Shown here: in pieces, positions 1 through 8,472 of the stretch
How positions within the stretch are numbered: position 1 is the first letter of the stretch
How the letters are laid out: each line of letters opens with the position of its first letter
Assembly: GCF_037154085.1 (NCBI RefSeq)
Contig: NZ_JBANRM010000001.1
Location: forward strand, 186,001 to 250,000
Length of the DNA: 64,000 nt
Origin: Andeanibacterium fulvum
Lineage (GTDB): Bacteria; Pseudomonadota; Alphaproteobacteria; Sphingomonadales; Sphingomonadaceae
Direction: 5' to 3'
Position numbers and translations under genes: made by a program
Notes under the pieces: model-generated
Databases searched by the model: none
Told to the model about the DNA's origin: nothing
What the model saw: the letters and a program-made list of their open reading frames with translations, nothing else

Positions 1-183
1 CTGCATCGCTGCGATCAGTTCGTCCCGGCTGAACTGGCGATCTTCCGTGTTGAGCACGGTGTCGAACAGTTCGGCCATGCGCGGTTCGACGCCGGGCAGG
101 TGCCGGGTCACGATCACACGAGGCTTGCCGCCTACGCGACGCGGAGATTCGGGCGAAGCGGCCGAGGGAGTGCTTTCAGTCAT
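1..183 (-). CDS. 2-hydroxyacid dehydrogenase, N-terminal fragment
   Basis: This is the first 61 codons of a gene that runs off the left edge. After a Ser/Pro-rich leader of about 20 residues it reads RVIVTRHLPGVEPRMAELFD, which is how D-isomer-specific 2-hydroxyacid dehydrogenases of the glyoxylate/hydroxypyruvate reductase type begin (first strand of the substrate-binding domain). The NAD-binding and catalytic parts lie outside the window, so the substrate cannot be told. It is transcribed away from the SH3-domain gene that starts at 266, and the two must share the short region between them for their promoters. Confidence 0.6.
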   Translation of the reverse strand, partial: MTESTPSAASPESPRRVGGKPRVIVTRHLPGVEPRMAELFDTVLNTEDRQFSRDELIAAMQ

Positions 184-265
184 ACTTAGCGCGCTATGCG
201 CCCGTTGTGGGACGGTCAAGCACCCGTTTGCGTGCTTGAAGCGTCACCATGCCGGGGGTTATGGG

Positions 266-742
266 ATGGGAATGCGATTCCTCGCCCGACTTGTCCCGAT
301 TGCCGTTTTCGCCGCACTTGCCGTACCCGCCACCGCGCAGGATCGGGAAGTGCCCTATTGGGCATCCATGCGCTCGAAAGAGGTCAATATGCGCGTGGGC
401 CCGAGCGAGGAATATCGGATCGACTGGGTCTATCGCCGCCCGCAGCTTCCGGTGAAGGTGATCCGGGTCAAGGAAGGCTGGCGCCTGATCCGCGATCCCG
501 ATGGTGCGCAGGGCTGGGTGGTTGCACGCCTGTTGAGCCCGGAACGCACTGCACTGGTGGTCGGCAAGAATCTTGCCCCGATGCGCGATGGGCCGAGCGA
601 CAGCGGCTTGCTGCTCTGGAATGCCGAGCCGGGCGTGGTCGGTAAGCTGGGCGACTGCGACAGTGGCTGGTGCGAGTTCGATGTCGACGGTCGCAAGGGG
701 TGGGTCCGCCAGCAACGCCTGTGGGGTGCCGGCGAACCCTGA
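266..742 (+). CDS. exported SH3-domain protein
   Basis: A 158-residue protein starting with a Sec signal peptide (hydrophobic core LVPIAVFAALAVP, cleavage expected after ATA near residue 25). The mature part holds two bacterial SH3-like segments: one with VNMRVGPS near residue 40 and a second with LAPMRDGPSDSG near residue 110, each followed by a Gly-Trp strand (AQGWVVARLL and RKGWVRQQRL). Such domains bind peptidoglycan or other envelope ligands, so a periplasmic role is inferred. I chose ATG 266; ATG 272 two codons later is equally possible. The reading frame stays open upstream to 47, but that part overlaps the divergent dehydrogenase and has no signal-peptide logic. Confidence 0.75.
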   Translation: MGMRFLARLVPIAVFAALAVPATAQDREVPYWASMRSKEVNMRVGPSEEYRIDWVYRRPQLPVKVIRVKEGWRLIRDPDGAQGWVVARLLSPERTALVVGKNLAPMRDGPSDSGLLLWNAEPGVVGKLGDCDSGWCEFDVDGRKGWVRQQRLWGAGEP

Positions 743-766
743 AGTTGTTGCTCGCTTTGACAGTAG

Positions 767-1141
767 CTAGCTGAGCTTGCGAACCTTCACGGGATCGCCT
801 TCATCCGGCGTGGAGGTGAATATGCCGTCGGCACCCGGCTCGCTATCGGTGTAGCAAGTCGGCTTCTTGCCTTCCGTTTCCGGTGTAAAGCAGGTCTTGC
901 CGTCCTTGATTTCCCAGCTTCCCCATTCGACCACTTCGCCGCGCACCGCGTCGGTATAGGTCCGGTCGGCCGAAATGACGGAAGTCATTTTCGTGCCGTC
1001 CGCCTGGGTCACTTCATAAGTTCCCAAGGCAGCTTCTTCAGGTGACTTCGGTGTTTCCGGAGCCGCCTTCTGGCTTTCACTTTCAGATCCGGAACAAGCG
1101 GCCAAGACGAGGGCCACGCAAAGCAACGCGATTTTTCTCAT
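767..1141 (-). CDS. small lipoprotein, unknown function
   Basis: A 124-residue predicted lipoprotein with a positively charged start (MRKIA), a hydrophobic core and the lipobox LAAC at residues 13-16, so Cys16 should carry the lipid. The linker is Ser/Glu/Lys-rich. The folded part has a short beta-rich pattern (GTYEVTQADGT, WGSWEIKDGKTCF) and two further cysteines that could form a disulfide. I do not recognise a named family. The residue after the lipid Cys is Ser, which does not suggest inner-membrane retention by itself. It stands alone, converging with the SH3-domain gene and ending 24 bp past that gene's stop. Confidence 0.7.
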   Translation of the reverse strand: MRKIALLCVALVLAACSGSESESQKAAPETPKSPEEAALGTYEVTQADGTKMTSVISADRTYTDAVRGEVVEWGSWEIKDGKTCFTPETEGKKPTCYTDSEPGADGIFTSTPDEGDPVKVRKLS

Positions 1142-1233
1142 TATTGCCTCTCCCTTTTTTTCAAAGAGATCGGCAAATTAACATAGATTGCCCGCTTTCA
1201 CGCAGCCCGTGCCAGAGTTCTCCCCCGTTTGGA

Positions 1234-2430
1234 TCAGATCAATTCAATAGCAACTGCTGTGCCTTCGCCGCCGCCGATGCAGAGCGAAGCAACGCCGCGC
1301 GCCTTCCCCTGATTTTTCAGGGCATTGAGCAAGGTCACGATGATGCGCGTGCCGCTCGCGCCGATCGGGTGGCCCAAGGCAGTGGCGCCGCCATTCACAT
1401 TGATCTTGTCATGCGGAATGCCGAGATCGTGCATTGCGAACATGGCGACGCAGGCAAAGGCTTCGTTCACTTCGAACAGATCGACATCGTCGATTGTCCA
1501 CCCGGCCTTGGCGAGTGCCTTCTGGATCGCGCCGACGGGGGCAGTGGTGAAGAGGCGGGGATCGTGGGCGTGGGCGGCCATCGACACGAGTTTTGCCACC
1601 GGCGTGAGGCCCTTGGCCTTCGCCACGCTCTCGCGGGTGAGGACCACCGCGGCGGCACCGTCCGAGATCGAACTGGAGGTTGCAGCCGTGATGGTGCCGT
1701 CCTTGGCGAAAGCCGGGCGCAGCTGCGGGATCTTTTCCGGGCGTCCTTTGCCGGGCTGCTCGTCAGTATCCACGGTAACGTCACCGGCGCGGGTGGAATA
1801 GGTTACCGGCACAACCTCGTCGGCAAAGGCGCCGCTGGCAATGGCGGCATTGGCGCGCCGCAGGCTTTCGATCGAGTAATCGTCCATCGCCTCGCGCGTG
1901 AGCTGATACTCGTTCGCGGTTTCCTGCGCGAAGCTGCCCATGGCCGCACCGGCCTCGTAAGCATCTTCCAGCCCGTCGAGGAACATATGGTCATAGGCGG
2001 TATCATGGCCGAGGCGCGCGCCGGAGCGGTGCTTCTTGAGCAGGTAGGGGGCATTGGTCATGCTCTCCATCCCGCCCGCGACGATCACGTCCACGCTGCC
2101 CGCAGCCAGAGCCTCGGACCCCATGATGACAGTCTGCATGCCGGAACCGCAGACCTTGTTGACCGTGGTGGCCTGCACCGACTTGGGCAGGCCTGCCTTC
2201 AGCGCGGCCTGGCGAGCGGGTGCCTGGCCGAGGCCTGCGGGAAGCACGCAGCCCATATAGAGTCGTTCGATATCCTCGCCGGCGATTCCGGCGCGCTCGA
2301 CAGCGGCCTTTACGGCAGTCGCGCCAAGGTCAGTGGCGGAAACCTCGGAGAGGGCGCCCTGCATGCCGCCCATCGGGGTGCGCGCATAGGAAAGGATGAC
2401 GATCGGGTCGTTGGCAGAAAACTCGGACAT
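1234..2430 (-). CDS. acetyl-CoA C-acyltransferase (thiolase)
   Basis: A full-length thiolase (398 residues) that condenses or cleaves acyl-CoA and acetyl-CoA, used in beta-oxidation, acetoacetyl-CoA formation or polyhydroxybutyrate synthesis. The nucleophile Cys94 lies in NKVCGSGMQ, the general-base His354 in ALGHPIGASG, and the second catalytic Cys384 in SLCIGGGEG. The length and motifs fit the AtoB/PhaA-like biosynthetic group, but no phaB or phaC gene is near, so I leave the symbol empty. It is divergent from the aldehyde dehydrogenase at 2551 with 120 bp between them. Confidence 0.9.
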   Translation of the reverse strand: MSEFSANDPIVILSYARTPMGGMQGALSEVSATDLGATAVKAAVERAGIAGEDIERLYMGCVLPAGLGQAPARQAALKAGLPKSVQATTVNKVCGSGMQTVIMGSEALAAGSVDVIVAGGMESMTNAPYLLKKHRSGARLGHDTAYDHMFLDGLEDAYEAGAAMGSFAQETANEYQLTREAMDDYSIESLRRANAAIASGAFADEVVPVTYSTRAGDVTVDTDEQPGKGRPEKIPQLRPAFAKDGTITAATSSSISDGAAAVVLTRESVAKAKGLTPVAKLVSMAAHAHDPRLFTTAPVGAIQKALAKAGWTIDDVDLFEVNEAFACVAMFAMHDLGIPHDKINVNGGATALGHPIGASGTRIIVTLLNALKNQGKARGVASLCIGGGEGTAVAIELI

Positions 2431-2550
2431 GGCGGAACATCAGCCTTTCGCTTAAGAACACGAGGACGTGTAGCGATGTAATGTTGCAGTGCGGCAGAAT
2501 CAATTCATCAAGCGGCCCGAATGTTTGAGGCGGGCAGGGGATATGGCGCG

Positions 2551-3984
2551 ATGAACCAGTTGCCGGAAAGCGATGCGGCAGGCTTGCTGGCCCTTCAGCG
2601 CGCGGCCTTCGAGCGAGCGCGGCCTGAACCGCTTTCCGCACGCGCCGACCGGATAAAGCGGGCGATCGCCTTGCTGGTTGATCACGGCGATGAACTCGCC
2701 GCCGCAATGAGCGCGGATTTCGGTAATCGCAGCCGCGACCTGTCGATGCTCACCGACATGCTTCCCGCCGTCAGCCTCGGCAAATATTGCCTCAAACAGC
2801 TGAAGCGCTGGGCACGACCGGAGCGGCGGGCGGCGACCTTCCCGCTTGGGCTGATCGGCGGCAGAGCCGAAGTGCGGCATGAACCGAAGGGCGTGATCGG
2901 CGTGGTCTCGCCCTGGAATTTCCCCGTCGGCCTCAGTTTCGGCCCGATGATCCAGGCATTTGCGGCCGGCAATCGAGTGCTGGTGAAGCCGAGCGAGTTC
3001 ACCGAACGCACCTCTGCCCTGATGGCGGAACTGGTCGGTCGCGCCTTCGCTCCTGATGAGGCTGCCGTCGTGACAGGCGGTGCGGATATCGCTGCGGGTT
3101 TCACCGCACTGCCATTCGATCACCTCGTCTTCACCGGATCGACCGCGACCGGGCGCAAGGTGATGGAGGCGGCGGCGCGCAATCTGGTGCCGGTCACGCT
3201 GGAACTGGGCGGGAAATCCCCGGTGATCGTCGGGCGCAGTGCGGACGTCGATCGTGCGGCCGAGCGGATCGCGATCGGCAAGCTGATGAATGCCGGGCAG
3301 GTGTGTCTCGCTCCCGATTATCTGCTGGTGCCGGAAGAGCGGGAGGAGGCCATTGTCAGTGTCCTCGCCAACAAGGCTGCCGGGATGTATCCCACGGTTC
3401 TGGCGAATGAGGATTACACGTCCATCGTCAATGACCGTCATGTCGAGCGGTTGAAGGGCCTGATCGCCGACGCGACGGCCAAAGGCGCGGAAGCAGTCGA
3501 GGTTTGCCCGTCCGGCGAGGATTTCTCCGCCAGTAACAGCCGCAAGCTGCCGCTTACAATCCTGCGCAATGTGAGCGACGGGATGGAAGTGATGCGGCAG
3601 GAAATCTTCGGCCCGATCCTGCCGGTGATGACCTATCGATCGGTCGATGAGGCAATCGGCTATGTCAACGCGCATGACCGGCCGCTTGGGCTCTATTATT
3701 TCGGCGAGGATGGTTCGGAGCGAGAACAGGTTCTCGCGCGGACCATTTCCGGCGGCGTCACCGTGAACGATGTCATCCTGCATATCGCGCAGGACGATTT
3801 GCCATTCGGCGGCATCGGCCCGTCGGGAATGGGGGCCTATCACGGGCCGGAAGGATTCAAGGCCTTCAGCCATGCCAGAGCGATTTATCGGCAGCCGCGA
3901 TGGGACGTCGCCGCTCTGTCCGGGCTCAAACCCCCTTATGGCGCAGCAACGAGGAGGGCACTCGGCATGCTGTTGCGCAAATGA
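2551..3984 (+). CDS. aldehyde dehydrogenase, coniferyl-aldehyde type
   Basis: A 477-residue NAD(P)-dependent aldehyde dehydrogenase. Asn123 lies in SPWNFPVG, the general-base Glu218 in TLELGGKSP and the catalytic Cys252 in NAGQVCLAPDY; FTGSTATGRKVM is the cofactor loop. The pattern GQVCLAPDY and the short C-terminus match the coniferyl-aldehyde/long-chain group found in sphingomonads, but the natural substrate is not shown. An in-frame ATG exists at 2521; I prefer 2551 because GGGG lies about ten bases before it and homologues start near here. A second, clearly related gene is at 50798. Confidence 0.85.
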   Translation: MNQLPESDAAGLLALQRAAFERARPEPLSARADRIKRAIALLVDHGDELAAAMSADFGNRSRDLSMLTDMLPAVSLGKYCLKQLKRWARPERRAATFPLGLIGGRAEVRHEPKGVIGVVSPWNFPVGLSFGPMIQAFAAGNRVLVKPSEFTERTSALMAELVGRAFAPDEAAVVTGGADIAAGFTALPFDHLVFTGSTATGRKVMEAAARNLVPVTLELGGKSPVIVGRSADVDRAAERIAIGKLMNAGQVCLAPDYLLVPEEREEAIVSVLANKAAGMYPTVLANEDYTSIVNDRHVERLKGLIADATAKGAEAVEVCPSGEDFSASNSRKLPLTILRNVSDGMEVMRQEIFGPILPVMTYRSVDEAIGYVNAHDRPLGLYYFGEDGSEREQVLARTISGGVTVNDVILHIAQDDLPFGGIGPSGMGAYHGPEGFKAFSHARAIYRQPRWDVAALSGLKPPYGAATRRALGMLLRK

Positions 3985-4062
3985 GAGTGAAGGAAGTGCT
4001 GCAATCGCCTCAAGTCTGGGGAAGGATGGCTGAATTCAACCCGAATTTGGCCCGCTCCGGCC

Positions 4063-4090
4063 TTGCACCCTGCTTGGGCAGGGCCTAGAG
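4063..4090 (+). promoter_or_regulatory. candidate sigma-70 promoter of the nuo operon
   Basis: TTGCAC (4063-4068) and CTAGAG (4085-4090) are separated by 16 bp, about 40 bp before the GTG start of nuoA. The spacer carries a small inverted repeat (CCCTGC-TTGG-GCAGGG). It is the best match in the 147 bp between the aldehyde dehydrogenase and nuoA, but the -10 is a poor match to the E. coli consensus. Confidence 0.35.
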
Positions 4091-4131
4091 GCGGGCCGAC
4101 TCTAACTGTCTCCGCTTTACGGGAATCGTCC

Positions 4132-4506
4132 GTGGTCGATCTGTCACAATATCTGCCGATCCTGATCTTCCTTGCCATTGCGCTTGGTCTGTCGGCTGCT
4201 TTCGTGTTCCTCCCGATGGGGGTCGCGCGGCTTACCGGTGCGCATAATCCCGATGCGGAAAAGCTCAGCGAATATGAATGCGGTTTCCCCGCCTTCGAAG
4301 ATCCGCGCAGCCAGTTCGACGTGCGCTTCTATCTGGTGGCGATCCTGTTCATCATCTTCGACCTTGAAGCGGCGTTCCTGTTTCCCTGGGCCGTCAGCCT
4401 GGATGTGACGGGCTGGCCGGGCTGGATCACGATGATGGTGTTCCTGGGAGAACTTGTGATCGGCTTTGCCTATGCGTGGAAGAAGGGAGCGCTGGAATGG
4501 GAGTGA
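4132..4506 (+). CDS. nuoA: NADH-quinone oxidoreductase subunit A
   Basis: A 124-residue membrane subunit of complex I. It has three transmembrane helices (about residues 5-28, 64-86, 92-115) and the conserved loop KLSEYECGFPAFEDPRSQFD, whose ECG and DVRFY motifs mark NuoA/ND3. It helps form the quinone-binding region beside NuoH and NuoD. I chose GTG 4132; the frame is open further upstream but that part runs through the intergenic region and the presumed promoter. Its last 10 bases overlap nuoB. Confidence 0.93.
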   Translation: MVDLSQYLPILIFLAIALGLSAAFVFLPMGVARLTGAHNPDAEKLSEYECGFPAFEDPRSQFDVRFYLVAILFIIFDLEAAFLFPWAVSLDVTGWPGWITMMVFLGELVIGFAYAWKKGALEWE

Positions 4507-5051
4507 TCGAACCCCAAAAGGCGGGACTGGCCAATGCAGGCGCGATGACCGCGCCCGATCAGGCCTTCTTCGACAGCCTGAATGCTGAAGTCAGCGACAA
4601 GGGTTTCCTTGTCACTTCGACTGAAGAGCTGTTCCAGTGGGCTCGTACGGGCTCGCTGTGGTGGATGACCTTCGGCCTCGCCTGCTGCGCGGTGGAAATG
4701 ATCCACGTGAACATGCCGCGTTACGACATGGAGCGTTTCGGCGTTGCTCCTCGTGCTTCTCCGCGCCAGTCGGACGTGATGATCGTTGCTGGTACGCTGT
4801 GCAACAAGATGGCCCCGGCACTGCGCAAGGTCTACGACCAGATGTCGGATCCCAAATATGTGATCTCGATGGGCAGCTGCGCCAATGGCGGCGGCTATTA
4901 TCACTATTCCTATTCGGTGGTGCGCGGCTGCGACCGTATCGTGCCGGTGGACATTTATGTCCCGGGCTGCCCGCCGACTGCCGAGGCGCTGCTTTATGGC
5001 GTGATGCAGCTGCAGCGTAAGATCCGCCGCGTCGGCACGATCGAGAGGTAA
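4497..5051 (+). CDS. nuoB: NADH-quinone oxidoreductase subunit B
   Basis: A 184-residue subunit that carries cluster N2, the last iron-sulfur centre before quinone. The four ligands are visible: the tandem Cys63-Cys64 in GLACCAVEM, Cys128 in MGSCANGGG and Cys158 in VPGCPPTAE. It sits at the join of the peripheral and membrane arms with NuoD and NuoH. ATG 4497 overlaps the end of nuoA by 10 bp, which implies translational coupling; two bases separate it from nuoC. Confidence 0.97.
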   Translation: MGVIEPQKAGLANAGAMTAPDQAFFDSLNAEVSDKGFLVTSTEELFQWARTGSLWWMTFGLACCAVEMIHVNMPRYDMERFGVAPRASPRQSDVMIVAGTLCNKMAPALRKVYDQMSDPKYVISMGSCANGGGYYHYSYSVVRGCDRIVPVDIYVPGCPPTAEALLYGVMQLQRKIRRVGTIER

Positions 5052-5053
5052 GG

Positions 5054-5686
5054 ATGGCCAAGGTCCTGCATTCAGCCCCGAAGATCGCCCAGATCGACGG
5101 GATTGCCGACACGCTCGCCGGTGCGCTGGGCGATATGCTCATTCACGCCAAGGAAGAGCATGGCGAAATCGTGCTTTCCGTGGTGCGCGAAAAGGTGGAA
5201 GACGCCCTTCGCCTGCTGCGTGATGGGTATGAATACCAGCAGCTGATGGAAATCGCCGGGGTGGACTATCCGAACCGTGAGGAGCGGTTCGATGTCGTCT
5301 ACATGCTGTTGTCGGTGACGAAGAACCACCGCATCCTGGTGAAGTGCCGCGCTGCCGAGAATACTCCGGTCCCCACCGTTACGACGCTGTGGCCGAATGC
5401 CGGATGGCTCGAACGCGAAGTGTTCGACATGTATGGCGTGCTGTTCGAAGGGAATACCGACCTTCGCCGCATTCTCACCGATTACGGCTTCGAAGGGCAT
5501 CCCTTCCGCAAGGATTTCCCGCTGACGGGCTATCAGGAACTGCGCTATTCCGAAGAGGAAAAGCGCGTTGTCTACGAACCCGTCGAGCTGGCGCAGGACT
5601 TGCGGCAGTTCGATTTCATGAGCCCTTGGGAAGGTGCGAAATACGTGCTTCCGGGTGACGAAAAGGCCGAGGGAGAAGCCAAGTGA
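5054..5686 (+). CDS. nuoC: NADH-quinone oxidoreductase subunit C
   Basis: A 210-residue peripheral-arm subunit (30-kDa/NDUFS3 homologue). The family signature is present near residues 118-150: WLEREVFDMYGVLFEG followed by RRILTDYGFEGHPFRKDFPL. NuoC and NuoD are separate genes here, unlike the fused nuoCD of E. coli. Its stop overlaps the GTG of the lipoprotein gene at 5683. Confidence 0.96.
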   Translation: MAKVLHSAPKIAQIDGIADTLAGALGDMLIHAKEEHGEIVLSVVREKVEDALRLLRDGYEYQQLMEIAGVDYPNREERFDVVYMLLSVTKNHRILVKCRAAENTPVPTVTTLWPNAGWLEREVFDMYGVLFEGNTDLRRILTDYGFEGHPFRKDFPLTGYQELRYSEEEKRVVYEPVELAQDLRQFDFMSPWEGAKYVLPGDEKAEGEAK

Positions 5687-6246
5687 GCGCATCTGTCGCT
5701 TTCCGTGCTGCTCTGCCGCTGGCGCTTGCCGCCACTGGTCTCGCTGGCTGCAACCTGATGAAGGGTCAGGAAGAACAGCAGGTGGAGGCTCCGGCCGGCA
5801 CCACTATCGTTCAGCCCGATGTTCAGCGTGACCTGCCAAAGGATGCTGCCGGTCAGCCGGTGGACAAGGGCGAGGGCCCCGTGCTGCAGGCTCTGGGCGA
5901 CTTGTCCGGGGTCGATCTCGGTCAGCGCAAGGGCGGTTGCACGTTCCAGCATAATGACGGCCGCGATCTGCTGATCACCGCCGCAGCGGCGGATAAGGGT
6001 GTTGCAGGCAAAGCCGCGGCGCGGATCGACGGCGTGATCGTCTATCTCAACACGGTCGGCGATATCGGGCTCGACGGCATCAAGGCCGGCGGCAAGTACA
6101 GCAATGGCACCATCACGGTGGAAGTGGCACGCGGTTCGCAAGGCGGCGAATCCGGCGGAGTCAGCCGGTATCAGGCAAATCTGGGCGTGACTGACGCCAA
6201 CGGCAAGCAACGGCTCTATTCGCCGGGGATGTGGATCTGCGCATGA
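5683..6246 (+). CDS. lipoprotein gene nested between nuoC and nuoD
   Basis: A 187-residue predicted lipoprotein; the signal sequence ends in the lipobox LAGC, with lipidated Cys23. The mature part is acidic and Gln-rich at first, then forms a globular segment (DLGQRKGGCTFQHNDGRDLL, DGVIVYLNTVGDIG) and ends ...SPGMWICA. Two cysteines remain after the lipid Cys and could pair. I do not recognise a family. The GTG start shares GTGA with the stop of nuoC and the stop shares ATGA with the start of nuoD, so it is translated as part of the nuo message. A good ribosome-binding site (GGGAG, seven bases before GTG) supports the start. A role in complex I assembly or on its periplasmic face is only an inference from position. 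Confidence 0.8.
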   Translation: MSASVAFRAALPLALAATGLAGCNLMKGQEEQQVEAPAGTTIVQPDVQRDLPKDAAGQPVDKGEGPVLQALGDLSGVDLGQRKGGCTFQHNDGRDLLITAAAADKGVAGKAAARIDGVIVYLNTVGDIGLDGIKAGGKYSNGTITVEVARGSQGGESGGVSRYQANLGVTDANGKQRLYSPGMWICA

Positions 6247-7457
6247 GTGGTTTGACCATGGAACAGTCGCCGACCACCGGCGACGAGACGATCACCAATT
6301 ACACGATCAATTTCGGGCCCCAGCACCCGGCGGCGCACGGCGTGCTGCGCATGGTGATGGAACTGGACGGCGAGATCATCGAGCGCATCGATCCGCATGT
6401 CGGCCTGCTGCATCGCGGCACCGAAAAGCTGATCGAGCACAAGACCTATCTCCAGGCGCTGCCTTACTTCGACCGGCTCGACTATTGCTCGCCGCTGGCG
6501 ATGGAGCACAGCTACGTCCTGGCGATCGAGAAACTGCTGAACGTCGAGGTTCCGCTGCGCGCCCAGTATTTGCGCGTGCTGTTCGCGGAACTGACCCGCA
6601 TCTGCAATCACATGCTGAACATGGGTTCCCATGTGATGGACGTGGGCGCGATGACGCCGAACCTGTGGCTGTTCGAAATCCGCGAGGATTGCCTCAACTT
6701 CTTCGAACGCGCTTCGGGCGCTCGCATGCACAGCGCGTGGTTCCGTCCGGGCGGCGTGCACCAGGACGTGCCGCTCAAGCTGCTCACCGACATTGCCGAC
6801 TGGCTCGACACGCGCCTGCCGCGACTGTTCGAGGACGCGATGTCGCTCGTGGTCGACAACCGTATCTTCAAGCAGCGCAATGTCGATATCGCCATTGTCA
6901 GCAAGGAAGACGCGCTGGCCTGGGGCTTCTCCGGCCCGATGATCCGCGCGGCCGGTATTCCGTGGGACATTCGCAAGGCGCAGCCTTACGACGCCTATGA
7001 CCGGATGGATTTCGAGATTCCGGTCGGCACCAATTCCGACTGTTATGACCGGTTCATGGTCCGCGTCGAGGAAGTGCGCCAGTCGGCCCGGATCATGAAG
7101 CAGTGTCTGGCTGAAATGCCGGAAGGCCCAATCTCCTCCAGCGACCGGAAGGTTTCGCCTCCCAAGCGCGGCGAAATGAAGCAGTCGATGGAAGCGCTGA
7201 TCCATCACTTCAAGCTTTATACCGAGGGCTTCCACGTCCCGGCGGGTGAAGTCTATGTGGCGACGGAAAGTCCCAAGGGCGAATTCGGCGTCTATCTGGT
7301 GAGCGATGGCAGCAACAAGCCTTACCGCTGCAAGATCCGCCCGACTGCCTTCAGCCACCTTCAGGCAATGGATTTCATGAGTAAGGGCCACATGTTGCCC
7401 GACGCGACCGCCATTCTTGGCGCGATCGACGTTGTGTTCGGGGAGTGTGACCGGTGA
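6243..7457 (+). CDS. nuoD: NADH-quinone oxidoreductase subunit D
   Basis: A 404-residue subunit (49-kDa/NDUFS2 homologue) that with NuoB and NuoH builds the quinone-reduction site. The start of the fold shows NYTINFGPQHPAAHGVLR, with the conserved HPAAHG loop that lines the quinone pocket; DVGAMTPNLW and the C-terminal CRIRPTAF-like segment (KCKIRPTAF pattern, ending in FGECDR) are typical. ATG 6243 overlaps the lipoprotein stop; ATG 6258 is an alternative. Its stop overlaps the GTG of the SnoaL-like gene. Confidence 0.96.
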   Translation: MSGLTMEQSPTTGDETITNYTINFGPQHPAAHGVLRMVMELDGEIIERIDPHVGLLHRGTEKLIEHKTYLQALPYFDRLDYCSPLAMEHSYVLAIEKLLNVEVPLRAQYLRVLFAELTRICNHMLNMGSHVMDVGAMTPNLWLFEIREDCLNFFERASGARMHSAWFRPGGVHQDVPLKLLTDIADWLDTRLPRLFEDAMSLVVDNRIFKQRNVDIAIVSKEDALAWGFSGPMIRAAGIPWDIRKAQPYDAYDRMDFEIPVGTNSDCYDRFMVRVEEVRQSARIMKQCLAEMPEGPISSSDRKVSPPKRGEMKQSMEALIHHFKLYTEGFHVPAGEVYVATESPKGEFGVYLVSDGSNKPYRCKIRPTAFSHLQAMDFMSKGHMLPDATAILGAIDVVFGECDR

Positions 7458-7804
7458 GCAATCTTGAAACCGCCGAAGCAATGATCGCGGCCTATAATGC
7501 GCAAGACGTGGACCTTTACGTTTCCTACATGACTGACGACGCCTGCGAGGCGAATTATCGCGGCGATGTGGTGCGCGAAGGCAAGGAAGGCACGCGCTCC
7601 GGTCTTGCCGCGGCATTCGCCCGCTGGCCGGAAAACCACGCCGAAATCGTCGAGAAGCAGGCGATCGGCAGCTATGTGATCTTTCGCGAACACGTCACGC
7701 GCGGACCGGCTACCGATGGTTCGGACCTGGTAGAGCCATTCGATGTGATCGCAGTCTATTCGTTCGAGGGCGACAAATGCTCTCGCGTGGAGTTCATCCG
7801 CTAA
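7454..7804 (+). CDS. NTF2/SnoaL-like small protein nested between nuoD and nuoE
   Basis: A 116-residue cytosolic protein with the pattern of an NTF2-like cone fold: an N-terminal helix (ETAEAMIAAYNAQDVDLYVS), a middle segment with ARWPENHAEIVEK, and C-terminal strands (DVIAVYSFEGDKCSRVEFIR). Family members can be enzymes or ligand binders, and the sequence does not decide which. The start is GTG 7454, overlapping the stop of nuoD as GTGA; the stop TAA shares its last A with the ATG of nuoE. Being coupled on both sides it should be made together with complex I. No signal peptide is seen. Confidence 0.8.
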   Translation: MSNLETAEAMIAAYNAQDVDLYVSYMTDDACEANYRGDVVREGKEGTRSGLAAAFARWPENHAEIVEKQAIGSYVIFREHVTRGPATDGSDLVEPFDVIAVYSFEGDKCSRVEFIR

Positions 7805-8472
7805 TGGCCGACCGTCATCTCGAACCCGATACCCCCGAACTGCGCGCGCGCTGGGGTGGTTTTGCGTGGAATGCGGAAAACGCCGAAAAGGCGAAGGAAG
7901 TGGTCGCCCGCTATCCGGCCGGTCGCCAGCGTTCGGCAGTCATGCCGCTGCTCGATCTGGCCCAGCGCCAGGTGGGGGCGGAGACGAATACGCAGGGCTG
8001 GCTGCCGATCCCGGTGATGGAATATATTGCCGCCTATCTCGACATGCCGATCATTCGCGTGGTCGAGGTGGCCACCTTCTACACCATGTACAATCTCGTT
8101 CCGGTGGGCCGCTATCATGTGCAGGTCTGCGGTACGACGCCGTGCATGCTGCGCGGCAGCGACGATATCCTGTCGGCTTGCAAGAAGCGCGGGATGCACA
8201 AGGGCCACACTACCGATGATGGACTGTGGACCCTCACGGAAGTGGAATGCATGGGCAATTGCGCCTCCGCGCCGATGGTCCAGATCAATGACGACAATTT
8301 CGAGGATCTGACGGTCGAAAGCTTCGACAAGGTCCTCGATGCGCTGGCGAAGGGCGAGACGCCCAAGGCCGGTACGCAGCTGCCCGGCCGCCACACGGTC
8401 GAGCCGGTTGGCGAGCCGACTTCGCTGGCCGCGATGGTCAAGGAAAACCACGACTATCGGGGTGAATGGTAA
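7804..8472 (+). CDS. nuoE: NADH-quinone oxidoreductase subunit E
   Basis: A 222-residue subunit of the NADH-oxidising module (24-kDa/NDUFV2 homologue) that binds the [2Fe-2S] cluster N1a. Its ligands are Cys109 and Cys114 (QVCGTTPCMLRG) and Cys149 and Cys153 (VECMGNCASAPM). It is longer than E. coli NuoE (about 166 residues) because of an extended C-terminus of some 50 residues, which is common in alphaproteobacteria. The stop shares one base with the ATG of the small gene at 8472. Confidence 0.96.
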   Translation: MADRHLEPDTPELRARWGGFAWNAENAEKAKEVVARYPAGRQRSAVMPLLDLAQRQVGAETNTQGWLPIPVMEYIAAYLDMPIIRVVEVATFYTMYNLVPVGRYHVQVCGTTPCMLRGSDDILSACKKRGMHKGHTTDDGLWTLTEVECMGNCASAPMVQINDDNFEDLTVESFDKVLDALAKGETPKAGTQLPGRHTVEPVGEPTSLAAMVKENHDYRGEW

